Assembly: GCA_008694505.1 (NCBI GenBank)
Contig: VZDJ01000056.1
Span: 11,496,093 to 11,560,092 of the forward strand
Direction: 5' to 3'
Source: Cyanoderma ruficeps
Taxonomy: Eukaryota; Chordata; Aves; Passeriformes; Timaliidae
Length of the DNA stretch: 64,000 nt
A model generated the notes under the pieces. That model searched no databases. It was not told the DNA's origin and saw only the letters and a program-made list of their open reading frames with translations. The position numbers and the translations under genes were made by a program. Below, one piece after another: positions 12,601 through 23,879 of this stretch; within the stretch, counting starts at the first letter, position 1; each line of letters opens with the position of its first letter.

Positions 12601-13051
12601 TGAGGCTTCTCAGGGCATTTTTGGGGTGTTGTAGCAGGTGTGTGGGACCTGTTTTATTGCCAAAAGCCCACCTAAATCATCCAATACTGAAGGGAGAACA
12701 CGAGGCTTCTCAGTGTGTTTTCAGGCTGTTGTATCAGGTGTGTGGGACCTGTCCCTGCACTGTGAATGGCTTTGTTCTTTGTTTTTATATTATTTTCTTC
12801 TTTAATTAAAACCATTTTCCTTTATCAAGACACACTCCACCATGCCATCTCGCTGGTTATTTTAAGCCATTTTCTGTGAGGTGCTGGGCACCCTCAGAGG
12901 TGTTGAGCCCTCCCAGAGCTGGGCACACCTGGCTCTGGGAGAAATTCAATAGGAACCCACTGCTCCAGCAGCCTGTCTGCACCCCCCATGTGTCTGGGGC
13001 AGTGGGGGTGGCTCTGCAGGGCTGGGGCTGACTCTGGGGGTTTCCCTGCAG
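9646..13051 (+). other. Intron after S1, 3.4 kb
   Basis: I recognise no transposon here. A tandem duplication with a period of about 102 bp sits at about 12557-12757. The remainder is unique sequence. Open frames on both strands near 11700-12140 are not flanked by convincing splice sites and resemble nothing I know. Confidence 0.55.
12557..12757 (+). repeat. Two-copy tandem duplication, ~102 bp
   Basis: Two adjacent diverged copies share the order gcc-aaaa-ccca-cc-aaatc, then aagggaga, then gaggcttctcag and caggtgtgtgggacctg. The copies start near 12557 and 12659. No coding meaning is visible. Confidence 0.75.
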
Positions 13052-13203
13052 CTGGACCCCGAGCAGGAGGCGGCACGGCGGGGCCGGGGCCCCCAGGAGA
13101 AGATGGCCTATTCCCTGGTGTCCGTGCCCGAGGGCAACGACATCTCCTCCATCTTCGAGCTGGACCCCACCACCCTGAGAGGGGGAGACAGCCTCGTCCC
13201 CAG
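13052..13203 (+). CDS. ITPR1: ITPR1 exon, residues ~333-384 (post-S1 linker and MIR)
   Basis: The exon opens with [18 protein letters not shown], a GC-rich, Arg-rich linker one residue shorter than its mammalian counterpart, and continues into the conserved [20 protein letters not shown]. It has 50 codons plus AG and ends in phase 2. The acceptor is tttccctgcag and the donor gtacac. The missing residue explains why later bird positions are one behind mammalian numbering. Confidence 0.95.
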
Positions 13204-14071
13204 GTACACTCTGCCACAGCCTGGGGGTCTGCATGGGTTGGTCAAGGAAAGCTGCCCCAGACTGCTTTCCTTTTATCCTTTGGAGTCGGGTTCCTCCTGA
13301 AATGAATGTAGAAATCGTTAGAAAATGCCTGAAGCTTCACTTCAGTGCTTTACAACTGAGATAGAAGTAAGAGAACACCATCTTACAGATGGGAAAATTG
13401 AGATTAAGTGACTTCCCAAGTGACTTCCCTGCCAGGAATGACCTGGGACTGAAAGCCTTGGATGTCTTACCAAGGCATTCGTTCCTGTGACCTGTCTGTG
13501 TTGTGTTAGGATGTAACACCAGCTATTTAGCACTGGATTTTCTGTTGTTTATGTGCTCTTGGCTGTTCTTGTGGCACCTCTTGGTGCTGAAAAGCTGCTG
13601 CCCTTTTCCGAGTCACACACTGCACACAGCTCTGCTGCTGATGCTGCTGAGAAAGCCCAGCAAGTTTGTTCCATCAATTCAGCAACTCCCTGAATCATCA
13701 GGTACCTATATTTTGGAATATCAGGGAGTTCTGGGATCAAAACCCCAGAGGTAAGGTGAGAAGTTGGCAGCTCATAGGAGTGGAAAAGTGAGGATGGGAA
13801 GAGGTTTAGATTGTTGCTGTGCAGCAGCTGAGTTACAGCAACTCACAGTGGCTGTGGTTCTGTTTTAGAGCAGAATGTCTTCCACTGAAGAAGTCTTCCT
13901 CAGGTGAATTCACAGAATGAGCTAAGGCCACAAGAATGTTGTTCCAGTTGTGCTGTGCAGGGTGGACAGACTCTTCCACTTGTTCCTGCCAGCAGCTCAA
14001 AGTCCTAACAATGCAAAGACTTCCCAGCTGGGAAGCTGACTCATGCTGGGGCACTCCTGACTTTCTTTCAG

Positions 14072-14171
14072 GAACTCCTATGTGAGGCTCAGGCACCTCT
14101 GCACCAACACCTGGGTTCACAGCACCAACATCCCCATTGATAAAGAGGAGGAGAAACCCGTGATGCTGAAA
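14072..14171 (+). CDS. ITPR1: ITPR1 exon, residues ~385-417
   Basis: After completing an Arg codon (AG|G) the exon encodes [20 protein letters not shown] and ends EKPVMLK. This finishes the second beta-trefoil of the IP3-binding core. It has 33 codons and ends in phase 0 at a gtaagt donor. Confidence 0.97.
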
Positions 14172-14615
14172 GTAAGTTCTGTTACTTTGTGTAAGCGCAT
14201 CCTTTGATTCCTGAACTTCCACAAAAGTTGTCTTGGCAGGAGTTTGACTCCCTGAGCCTGTCACACACTGAGCATGTGACGGTAATGCAGAGTGCCTCTG
14301 CAAAATATTTGTCTCAATGGCTCAGATTTGTGGTAGTTTTCTAGTTACACTGTTCAGCTTCTCCTCCACTACAGTCATCAGGAGGAGGATATTTTTTTCC
14401 ACTGGCTACAGCAACATTTTGCCATCTCACCTGCTGTTCCTTTGAATTCAGGGACAGCTCTGAGCTTGCACAGAGTGTTCTCAGGGTTTGGGTTCAGCAG
14501 TGGTCCCATGGCTGCCTAAGCAGAGCGTGGCTTTTCTGTTTCATTATCACTGAGTGTGTGAGCCACTGCTTTGTTCCTGCCTTTGGTTTGCTGATAAAGC
14601 TGCTCTGGGTTTCAG

Positions 14616-14776
14616 ATTGGGACCTCTCCAGTGAAGGAGGACAAAGAAGCTTTTGCTATAGTGCCAGTCTCGCCTGCAGAGGTTCGGGACTTGGATTTTG
14701 CAAATGATGCAAGTAAAGTTTTAGGTTCCATTGCTGGCAAGCTGGAAAAGGGAACAATAACCCAGAATGAAAGAAG
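14616..14776 (+). CDS. ITPR1: ITPR1 exon, residues ~418-470
   Basis: The exon encodes [20 protein letters not shown] then the start of the helical part of the IP3-binding core ([20 protein letters not shown]) and ends TQNER plus AG. It has 53 codons and ends in phase 2, with a gggtttcag acceptor and gtaagg donor. Confidence 0.97.
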
Positions 14777-15498
14777 GTAAGGAAAGCAGAGTTGGGATCA
14801 GATAATGTTGTTTCCTTTAGTCAGTAAGTGTTTCTTTGAAAGTTTTATCAGAGTAAGCTACAGAAGAGGGATTTGGTTTCCTCCTTGATGAGATTTGATA
14901 TCGTTGTGTCCATAGTGGAGGTTCTCAGGCTTGGTCTGTCCGGCTCCCCTTGTCCTCTGTGTAGTGAGAGCATGAGAAATGTTGTGAGCTTGGGGGACTA
15001 ATCCCCAGCATACCTCTGCAAATTGAGTGTGGGAATTCCTAATCCCTCCTGTGAGGACCGAGCATGTGACTGGCTGCAAATCCTCTGACCATGTCTGTGA
15101 AAGTGTGGCCACACAAAAAGAGCACAGGGGTGGCTGTGTCACACCAGGGCCCATGTGCTTCCGTAGCCAGGGCCTTTTATTTGGCCTTGGGAGAGATTAT
15201 CACCTGATTTATTGTTTGTGGCAATTGAAAGATGTGCCAAATAGAATTTGGCAAGTGTAGAGTTGCCCTAAAATGATTTTCTTGTCTTGCTGCTGCTCTG
15301 GTTTAGCTGTTGGACAATGAGCCTGCAGCAATGCGGGAGCCTTAGTTCTTAATTTTAAGTTCTGTGCAAACCTCTGAGCTTTATCCAGTCTCTAATTGCT
15401 GTTAGGTTTTCACTTAGCGTTTAGAAATCTGTAAATTTACCCTGGCACTGCTCTTTTAATTTGTATTCTCATGTTAACAACTTCTGGCTTTTCCCTAG

Positions 15499-15640
15499 AT
15501 CTGTTACCAAACTGTTGGAGGATTTGGTCTACTTTGTTACTGGTGGAACTAATTCTGGCCAGGACGTCCTTGAGGTGGTGTTTTCTAAACCCAACAGAGA
15601 ACGGCAAAAGCTGATGAGAGAGCAGAATATCCTAAAGCAG
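15499..15640 (+). CDS. ITPR1: ITPR1 exon, residues ~472-518 (IP3-contact helix)
   Basis: The exon encodes [20 protein letters not shown] and later [19 protein letters not shown]. The basic residues equivalent to R504, K508 and R511, which contact the 5-phosphate of IP3 in mammals, are all present. It has 47 codons after one shared base and ends in phase 0. Confidence 0.97.
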
Positions 15641-15704
15641 GTGGGCTGTGGTTTTCTCTAAGCTCTGCCTATGGAAACAGTTCTTGGAAAACAAGAACCT
15701 GCTA

Positions 15705-15840
15705 ACAGAGAACGTGGCCAGGCTGGGAGCTGCCTGGCCTGGCGGGAGGTGTCCCTGCCCATGGCAGAGGATTGCAGCGAGATCATCTTCGTGGTCCCTT
15801 CCAACCCAAGCCGTTCTGTGGCTCTGTGAAACTTTAGTCT
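15705..15840 (+). mobile_element. CR1 LINE 3' fragment, sense orientation
   Basis: The sequence shows gaggtgtccctgcccatggc, then gagatcatctt, then ggtcccttccaacccaagcc and a decayed attct-type terminus, the + orientation of a CR1 3' end. It is one of only two CR1 fragments in the window that lie in the sense of the gene. Confidence 0.8.
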
Positions 15841-16121
15841 CAAATTATTGGGACCAAAAGGTCCTTTGAGTGTCCAGCTTTCAGCAGGCTCTGGGCAGTG
15901 GACTGTAGGTTCACCATTGCTGGGACTAAAAGTTCCAGCAGATGCTGTGGAATAAAGGTGGTCACCATCTTCTGGTCGGGCTGCTCCAAGAACCTTGGTG
16001 ACCGTGGCGTGTTTCTGACTTACCTTTTGAAACACAAAGGCACAGAGCTCTGACACTCATTCTGAGCAGAAGAAGGCAGTGCCTCAGGGGGTTGTGTCTG
16101 TGTTTCTCACCAAACCTGTAG

Positions 16122-16280
16122 ATTTTCAAGCTGCTGCAAGCGCCCTTCACGGACAGCGGGGACGGGCCGATGCTGCGGCTGGAGGAGCTGGGGGACCAGC
16201 GCCACGCGCCCTTCAGGCACATCTGCAGGCTCTGCTACAGGGTGCTCAGGCACTCCCAGCAGGACTACAGGAAAAATCAG
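16122..16280 (+). CDS. ITPR1: ITPR1 exon, residues ~519-571 (end of IP3-contact set)
   Basis: The exon encodes [20 protein letters not shown] and ends SQQDYRKNQ, carrying the Y-R-K triplet equivalent to mammalian Y567, R568, K569 that completes the IP3 pocket. A mammalian Cys is Ser here (TDSGD). It has 53 codons, phase 0 at both ends, with an acctgtag acceptor and a gttgga donor of modest strength. Confidence 0.97.
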
Positions 16281-16866
16281 GTTGGAAATACGTCTGTCCT
16301 GATCGATGGCACCAGCGTGGTTCCTGTGCTCCAAAAAAAAAAAAAGCTTTATCCCATAAAGTAAACCCTGCTCTGCTGTGGTTGCGTGGTCAGCAGGACG
16401 TTTTGGGATTGCTCAGTTTCACTCTATTTTTTGTTTTCATTTTCCGTCTCTGTCAGAGATTATAATGTAATTAGCACTGGTTCTAAGTGGGATTTAAGAA
16501 AACAACAGAATTTCTAACTGCCCCACACAGGTGAATTACAAGACTCTGTTCACTCTTGCTGAGTGCAGGGTCCATTGAAGGCTGCCCTGTAAATTAAGGC
16601 TGTTCAGTTTTTCTTCCCATGTATTACAAACAAGGTCCTGTCAGATGAGTGTAAATGCCTTGCTGGTGTCTAGCCCAGGAGAGAGGGCAGGGATGGAGGT
16701 GTTAAGATTCTGTCACTGTTTGCTTTCCTTTACACAAACAATTTGGATCTAACCCAGTTTGCTCCTCGGGATGTTGGTATTGACAAACACCTACCTGTTC
16801 TCTGCTATTATTTCAAATTCTGAGGGTTAATTACACCCTCTCCCTCCTTGCCTGTGTGTTTTGAAG

Positions 16867-17039
16867 GAATACATTGCCAAGCAGTTTGGCTTCATGCAGA
16901 AGCAGATTGGCTACGACGTCTTGGCCGAGGACACCATCACAGCCCTGCTCCATAACAACCGCAAGCTCCTGGAGAAGCACATCACAGCTGCTGAGATTGA
17001 CACCTTTGTGAGTCTCGTGAGGAAAAATAGGGAGCCCAG
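16867..17039 (+). CDS. ITPR1: ITPR1 exon, residues ~572-628
   Basis: The exon encodes [20 protein letters not shown] and ends LVRKNREP plus AG. It spans the end of the IP3-binding core (about residue 604) and the following helical solenoid within the RIH domain. It has 57 codons and ends in phase 2. The acceptor is tgttttgaag. Confidence 0.96.
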
Positions 17040-17289
17040 GTGAGAGCTGCATTTTTGAATATGTGATTAGGCTTCTCCTTCTGGGAAAAGTCTGTACCTG
17101 CCAGCTTGCTCAGGAGGAGGCACAGCCAGTTCAGTGTGTTCTGGCAGTCACCCTGCCGTCCCCTCGGGCAGCGAGTCTTGCTCTGCGCTGTTCAAGTGGA
17201 GTTCTGAATGTTTGCTTCCTGAGATGTAGATGGCTTCAGTCTCGATCTCAGCAGTGATTGATACCCTTTTGGCTCGTGTTTTCCGCCAG

Positions 17290-17409
17290 GTTTTTGGATT
17301 ACCTCTCGGATCTGTGCGTTTCCATGAACAAGTCTATTCCCGTGACACAGGAGCTGATTTGTAAAGCCGTGCTCAACCCAGCCAATGCAGACATTCTCAT
17401 TGAAACCAA
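17290..17409 (+). CDS. ITPR1: ITPR1 exon, residues ~630-668
   Basis: The exon encodes [20 protein letters not shown] and ends ADILIET plus AA, part of the RIH domain. It has 39 codons with one base shared upstream and two downstream. Its donor reads AA|gtaagt. Confidence 0.97.
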
Positions 17410-18473
17410 GTAAGTTCGTGCCTTTCAAAACGCTTCTCCTGGTGTGAAGCAGGAGGAAAGGTGCTGGCATGTCCCAGGGAAGCAGGGGATTGTGTGGGGT
17501 CCTCTTCAAACGCAGGGAACAGGGGCTGGGGACAGCAGGTGTCTGCCAGGTGCATCCTCAGCCCCGCAGGCAGAAACCCGTCAGATCTCTCCTGTTTGAT
17601 CCAAAGCACTCAGACCCTGCAGGGAGGTGTGCAGGCTCCTGCTCGGAGCCTCCCCCAGCCCTGAGGGAGCTCAGCTGGCAGCAGGGCAGGAACTGCTCCA
17701 GATCTGCTCACCTTTCCTCCCCCTGACGTGGGGTTTGGGTCTCCAGCTCTCCTCTGCCATTGCTGAGACCTTATAGCAGGCACCAGATCCTGGTTGACTT
17801 TGATAAAGATGGTTTTATTTAATATATGTACTGAGGAATAGATAACCATTATCAAAATACTGTAGAAGCATTAGTATTAGCAGGTAGTATTTAAAACACA
17901 AATGGCTGAGGGTATACTTGCACATTTAATTCTTGTAATGAAATCTTAAAAGCTGTATTTATTTCCATGAGCACGTAACATTGGTACATCACTTATTTGT
18001 CCTTGACTATTTAATTTGGGGTTTTTTCAGATGTTGATCTTTTCTTTGCTGGAAGCCTTTTTAGTATCAGCAGCTGATATATCTCTAGTTACTACATTAC
18101 ATAAACAGAAAGAAGTTCTGATCCATTTGGTGTTTAAGGGATACAGAATGAATCAGTTTTTTCTTTCCCATATCTTTTCCTGGTCTGTTGAATGATCTTT
18201 GAATCTTTTCTCTGGTAAAGATTTTGGAAGTACATTATTATGTCTTTAACTTCCTTGTTTCTTCATCTGTGTCACTTGAAGGGAGCTGAAATGTTTCATC
18301 TTTTTAAGGTTGAATGGAAAGCTTATAATCTAATGCTTTTAATAATACACCCCAAAGATTTGGTGTAGCAAAATACTACTGCTGAAAGGGTAAGATACAT
18401 TTTAGCGAGTGTCTGAAAAGAGATGTGAAGGATGTGTGTGGGTCTGGAATGTAACCTCCCCTCCTCCCGGCAG
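17410..18473 (+). other. Intron, 1.1 kb, AT-rich second half
   Basis: Positions 17400-17750 are GC-rich and unremarkable. About 17800-18400 is AT-rich, free of recognised repeats and has many ATTA/TAAT cores. Nothing coding was found. Confidence 0.5.
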
Positions 18474-18668
18474 GCTGGTGCTCTCACGCTTCGAATTTGA
18501 GGAAGTGTCAAGTGGAGAAAACGCCTTGGAAGTTGGAGAGGATGAGGAGGAAGTGTGGCTGTTCTGGAGGGACAGCAACAAGGAGATCCGCAGCAAGAGC
18601 ATCCGGGAGCTGGCCCAGGACGCCAAGGAAGGGCAGAAGGAGGATCGGGACGTGCTCAGCTACTACAG
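18474..18668 (+). CDS. ITPR1: ITPR1 exon, residues ~670-733
   Basis: The exon encodes [20 protein letters not shown], an acidic run [20 protein letters not shown] and ends DVLSYY plus AG. It has 64 codons and ends in phase 2. The intron that follows contains the decoy-acceptor array, so this exon's donor (AG|gttaac) must be joined across that array to 21666. Confidence 0.97.
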
Positions 18669-20084
18669 GTTAACACCTCACAGCAGAGCTCAGCAGGGCT
18701 GCCTGGGGAGGGAGCAGAGCTCCTGGGTCATGCTCAAAACAGCCTGCAGACAGGGAGGGTGAAATCTCTCAGAAGTGAGAGCTGAAAGCACAAAGTTACT
18801 CCTGGTGAGGAGTCTGGGTATTGACATGAGCCGGTTTAAATTGATTTTTTAAAAATGGTTCAGGCTTTGAGTGTGTGGAATTTCCCAAGCGCTTTGTGCC
18901 TGGCTTCCTGCTGGTGGATGTTGGAAGTCACCCTGCAGGTGGCTGCTGGGCTCCCTGTGTTCAGGAGGCACTTGGGGATTGCAGGATTTGGGTGAGTCGA
19001 TGGCTTTGCTCTTGGTTTGCAAGAAGCCGCTGCTGTTCTCTGTGCCTCCTCCCTTCTCTCCAAGGCTTTAGTGGCCCTGTGCTCCCAGCAGCACAAGGTG
19101 AAGTTGTGCTGGTGCCCCAGGCTGGGTGTGGAGGGTGGGCAGAGCTGTCTGCACAGCCCAGCCGTGCTTTGGGCAGCTCTGACACGGCTGAGGTTTCCAG
19201 ATGACTTGACAAGACACTGAGTTCTTGGCATAGTGTAAGGTCAGGTTTCAGCCCAGACCAAATTCCTGTGTCTGGGTTATAAACCCCTGAGAGTCATTTG
19301 ACAGACTCAGTTGTGTCAGTGCAGGAAGCACAAGTAGATTATTTGTTTTAATAACCATTTTATTTTGAATAGTCTCTTCCATTGAAGTGATCAGTGCAAG
19401 AGAATTCCTAATACCTGGTTTTATTGAGCCTGTTGGAGTTCAAAAGGAGACCTTGTAAATCAAAGGTTTTTAAAATATACTTGCTTTCAAAAGTAGGTAT
19501 TTTGAGTGGTTTTAAATAGAATTGATGAATTTTGGTGGGTGTATATACTGGTATAACAATGGTAGCGTTAATTATTTTTTAGTCTGTGTTACACCTGGTA
19601 AACATGCTTAAAAGAAGGGCTTAGGATATGGTTTGGTTAAATTCCATGAGGAGTACTAAAAGTTAAAGGAATCTACATTCAATTAACTTTTCTTTAGGCG
19701 GCCTCACACTTGGCAGTAGTGAGCAGCAGGCTGTGAACACTGCCGAGTGTTGGGCACGTGTTTGATGGCTGAAGGTGAATCAGCACTCTGTTGGTTGGGT
19801 GTAAGTGAGGTGCCAGGGATCAGTTTATGGACTGAAAAGCTTAGCACTGAAGTTCAGCTTTTCTCTACCAATTCTCTCACTGAAGGGAGCAGAGCTCAGT
19901 CGTTGTTCCATCAGGTACCTGGTCTTTGATGACTGCACCCGTCTGCGGTGTTGCCTCAGGGAAGGTCGTGGCTTCAGCATCTGTGAGAAGCGTTCGGCCA
20001 CTCACAGTATTGAGGCTGAGTTGCCTTAAGTGTTGTTTGCATTCTGCTGGGGCTTTCATCAAAAACATGATTTATTATTTCCTG

Positions 20085-20290
20085 GCAGGGTGGGCAGGCC
20101 CTGGCACAGGGATCCCTGGCAGTGCCCAAGGCCAGGTTGGACATTGGGGTTGGAGCAGCCTGGGACAGTGGGAGGTGTCCCTGCCCATGGCAGGGGTGAA
20201 ATGGGGTCGTCTCTAAAGTGCCTCCAAACCAAACCATTCAATTTAATGATTTTTAATGATATTAAATGATATTAAATGATATTTATTTAA
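20085..20290 (+). mobile_element. CR1 LINE 3' fragment with expanded terminal repeat
   Basis: It reads ggagcagcctgggacagtgg, gaggtgtccctgcccatggc and ccaaaccaaaccattcaa in sense orientation. The terminal short repeat has expanded into about five (ttaaatgatatt)-like units at 20240-20290, merging into the AT-rich array downstream. Confidence 0.8.
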
Positions 20291-20559
20291 TGAGTGATTC
20301 TATGTTATTTATTTTATGCAGTTTAACTTACTCTGTTATTCCACTGTTTGCTAGCGTTTGCTGCTTTATTCTTTCCACACTAAGGATGGAGCTGTATTAC
20401 TAGGCAATATAATATTATTTCTATTTTTATATATATATATAGTGTACTTCGTGATATACTTTATATATATTTATATAGGCTTTATATATGTGCTTTATAT
20501 ATATTTGGTTTATATTTATTTGTATTTATGCATTATAGTTTTGCTTTATATATACACTA

Positions 20560-21665
20560 CATATAATATATATAAAATATATATTTATTAAGTAGTTGTT
20601 ATATGTATTTATATATACTTTGTATCTAATGTATAAAGTACATTGTGTATATATATATACACTTTACAGTACACAGGAAGTGAAATTGCAAACTTCAAGT
20701 CTATATAAATTAAAGCATATAATTTTCTTTTTTCCTTTTTCTTCCTGAAGATACCAGCTCAACCTATTTGCTTTATATATATATATTTTATGTATGTAAA
20801 GTATACTTTATATGTATTTATATATGCATTGTATCTAATGTACAAAGTATTGTATATATATTTATATATACTTTACACAGGAAATGAAACTGAAAACTCA
20901 AGTCTATATAAATTAAAGCATGTAGTTTTCTTCCTTCCCATTTCCCCCCCCAAAGATACCAGCTGAACCTCTTTGCTTTAGATATATGCTTTATATTTTT
21001 TATGCCAAGTATACTTTATAAGTATTTATATATACATTGTATCCAATGTATAAGGTACTTGGTGTGTATATATATTTATATATACTTTCCAATACACAGG
21101 AAGTTAAATCTCAAGCTTCAAGCCTATATAAATTAAAGCATATAATTTTCTTCTTCTTTTTATAATTTTCTTCTTCCTCCCCCAAAGATACCAGCTGAAC
21201 CTCTTTGCTTTATATATATATATATTATGTAGATAAAGTATACTTTATATGTATTTATATATGCTTGGTATCTAATGTATGAAGTACATGGTGTATATAT
21301 ATTTATATATACTTTACAGTACACAGGAAATTAATTAAATCATAAGTTTTAAACCTATATACATTAAAGCATATAATTTTCTTCTTCTTTTTCTAATTTT
21401 CTTCTTCCTTCCTGTTTTCCCCCCTGAAGATACCAGCTGAACCTCTTTGCTTTATATATATATATTTTATGTAGATAAAGTATACTTTATATGTATTTAT
21501 ATATGCTTGGTATCTAATGTATGAAGTACATGGTGTATATATATTTATATATACTTTACAGTACACAGGAAATTAAATCACACGCTTCAAGCCTATATAA
21601 ATTAAAGCATATAATTTTCTTCTTTTTGTAATTTTCTTCTTTTTATAATTTTTTTCCCCCTGAAG
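20560..21665 (+). repeat. Tandem array of duplicated 3' splice site, ~205-242 bp period
   Basis: Each unit contains tatata-rich sequence, then actttacag(t)acacaggaa, then tatataaattaaagcatata, a pyrimidine tract ending in (g)aag, and ataccagctgaacctctttg. The last segment copies the first ~21 bp of the true exon, with A for G at the first base. Copies of that exon start lie at 20751, 20956, 21188 and 21430; the genuine exon starts at 21666. Spacings are 205, 232, 242 and 236 bp. The last two decoy units are nearly identical, which suggests recent duplication or conversion. Confidence 0.93.
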
Positions 21666-21917
21666 GTACCAGCTGAACCTCTTTGCCCGCATGTGCCTTG
21701 ACCGGCAGTACTTGGCCATCAACGAGATCTCGGGGCAGCTGGACGTGGACCTGATCCTGCGCTGCATGGCCGACGAGAACCTGCCCTACGACCTGCGCGC
21801 CTCCTTCTGCCGCCTGATGCTGCACATGCACGTGGACAGGGACCCCCAGGAGCAGGTGACCCCCGTCAAGTACGCCCGCCTCTGGTCCGAGATCCCCTCC
21901 GAGATCGCCATCGACGA
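21666..21917 (+). CDS. ITPR1: ITPR1 exon, residues ~735-817
   Basis: The exon encodes [20 protein letters not shown], the helical segment [19 protein letters not shown] and ends PSEIAID plus GA. It has 83 codons, is markedly GC-rich and follows an AT-rich intron. The start is fixed by phase (AG|G from the exon at 18668) and by divergence of the decoys after TTTGC: only this copy continues with CCGCATG. Confidence 0.97.
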
Positions 21918-22004
21918 GTGAGTGCCCTGCTCGGGGGGCTGGCACTGCCGTGGGGCACGGATGGGCAGCACGCCTTTGCTTCGTGCTGCAGTAGACAATC
22001 TTCC

Positions 22005-22165
22005 TGCCCCTCTCCCCTCTGTCCTCTCCCTCCTCAGCCCTTTCGTCCTCTCCCTCCTCAGCCCTTTAGTCCTCTCCCTCTGTCCTCTCCCACCCGTTCT
22101 CTCCCTCCTCAGCCCTTTAGTCCTCTCCCTCTGTCCTCTCCCTCCTCAGCCCTTTAGTTCTAACT
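22005..22165 (+). repeat. Pyrimidine-rich minisatellite with repeated ctcag
   Basis: Imperfect repeats of ctctccctcctcagccctttagtc and ctctgtcctctc fill this stretch of the intron, starting about 90 bp after the exon donor. At least four units end in ccctcctcag, the form of a strong 3' splice site. It is nearly pure pyrimidine on the + strand. Confidence 0.9.
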
Positions 22166-22654
22166 GGTCAGTAATTCGTCGCTGCCCAGTTCAGTGGTCA
22201 GTAGCTGCTGGGGTTTGTGCTCACCCCAGACTTTTTTCTCTGAGGGGGTTTGCATTCTTGTCTCCTGGGTTCAAGGCGCTTCACACGGGTGCCAGTCGCT
22301 CCTCTTGGCTCCCCCAGGACAGGCTGATGTGCAGCTGATGTTCTCCAGGCCTTCTCTCAGCTGTGCTTAGTCAAAATAGCCAGCCTGAGCCTTGCTTTTG
22401 GAAGGCTTTTCTTTTGTGAGGTTTCTCCCATATGCAGCAGCTGTGGGGTTTTAAGGCGACATCAGTCCTAACGCTGCGCACTGTTTATACAGGTGCTGTT
22501 TGTAAATAAATCAAGCACCCCATAACGTGTTGCTGGGAAGGAAATTAAGCTCCCTTACTTAATGTGTGGGGTGAGCTCAGTGGTCCCAGTGTGTCTGGGC
22601 AGGGGAAGGGGCTTCCTCTCTCCTCCTGCCTCATTTGCTTGGAGGAGAACCTCA

Positions 22655-22850
22655 GGATTGTTAAGCTTGGAGAAGCCACAGGATTGTTAAGCTTGGAAAA
22701 CCCTTCAGGCTCCACGATCACCCCTGAGCCGTGTCCCCAAGTGCCACATCCACGCTTTGGAGCCATCCCTGATGGTGCTTTCACCACTGCCCTGGGCCCC
22801 TTCTTCCAGGGCTTGACCACTGTTCCAGTGCAGACATTTTCACTAAAATC
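22655..22850 (-). mobile_element. CR1-like fragment (older family)
   Basis: Motifs include cacgatcacc, tgtccccaagtgccacatcc, ccatccctgatggtgctttc, accactgccctgggcccctt and gaccactgttccagt, as in one older avian CR1 subfamily in reverse orientation. Its first bases are internally duplicated (aggattgttaagcttgga, twice). Assignment rests on motif memory. Confidence 0.6.
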
Positions 22851-23879
22851 TCTCTAAATGTCCCTAGTTTGGGGTCTTTTCCTCTGAGTGTGGTCCCCTC
22901 AGGACAGATTGTTCTTAGGGGAGCTCACCACCACCAGCAGAAACAAAAAGGGAAGATGCTCAAAACAAAAAATTTCCCTTTCCTGAACTTCCAGTGGAAA
23001 ATCCTCTGGCACAGTGCTCAAAAACCTACACAAAACCACAGCTGGTTGCACATGGTTTCTTGGCCACTTGTATTAACTCTATAATGAATAATTCCAAATT
23101 TATAATGCTCAACTTTTCAGAGCTCGTTTTTTTGATTGGAGAAAATGAACACCCAAAATTAATGTTATGTGTTAGGAATTTAAGTCTTGTCAATGTTAAT
23201 ATTGGTGTTCAGTGGTTTCTGGTATTTCCCTCCTTGCCAGCCTGTTTTTCTCTGCTGAGAGAGATGCAGTAGATAATAAATCAAATTTCAAGGCCAAAAT
23301 ATAAATCCAAATGTTTTTAGCTCTGGCAGAGGCTCACCAGTGATAAGTGATCAAACAGGAAGCAAGAATATTTTGTGGGAGGTGATGGGACTGTCCTTCT
23401 CAAAGTCACTCTGCACATACTGAGAAAAAAAAACCCCTAGAATTTATATTAAAAATTAATATCTGCTTTGCATATATATTGGTTTTATTTGGAGGAAAAA
23501 CACCATCCCCACTCAGCCTGTCTTGGCCACCCGTTCTCCTCAGTGCTGCACACGGCTTGTCATTGTTTCCACTCAAATAATGAGCTTTGCTTTTTCTGGG
23601 TTTTGGGACAAAATTGTCTTTTTTTTTTTTTGTTTTCCTCAGACATTTTAAAATAGTACCTAATGAGCATATGGGATAAACCAACAAAAGCCAGGAAATT
23701 CTGGTGTCAGTGTCCTGACTCCCTCATTTGGATAAATTATTTACCAGCCTTTAGCTTTTCTTGGGTTTTGACAAACCAATGAAAAATTGTGCTGGGGGGA
23801 AAAGAGCCCTGTGTATTTGCATGCTAAGTTTTGTTTTCTTTTTCTTTTTTGTTTTGTTCTTTTTTTTTTCCCTCTTCAG

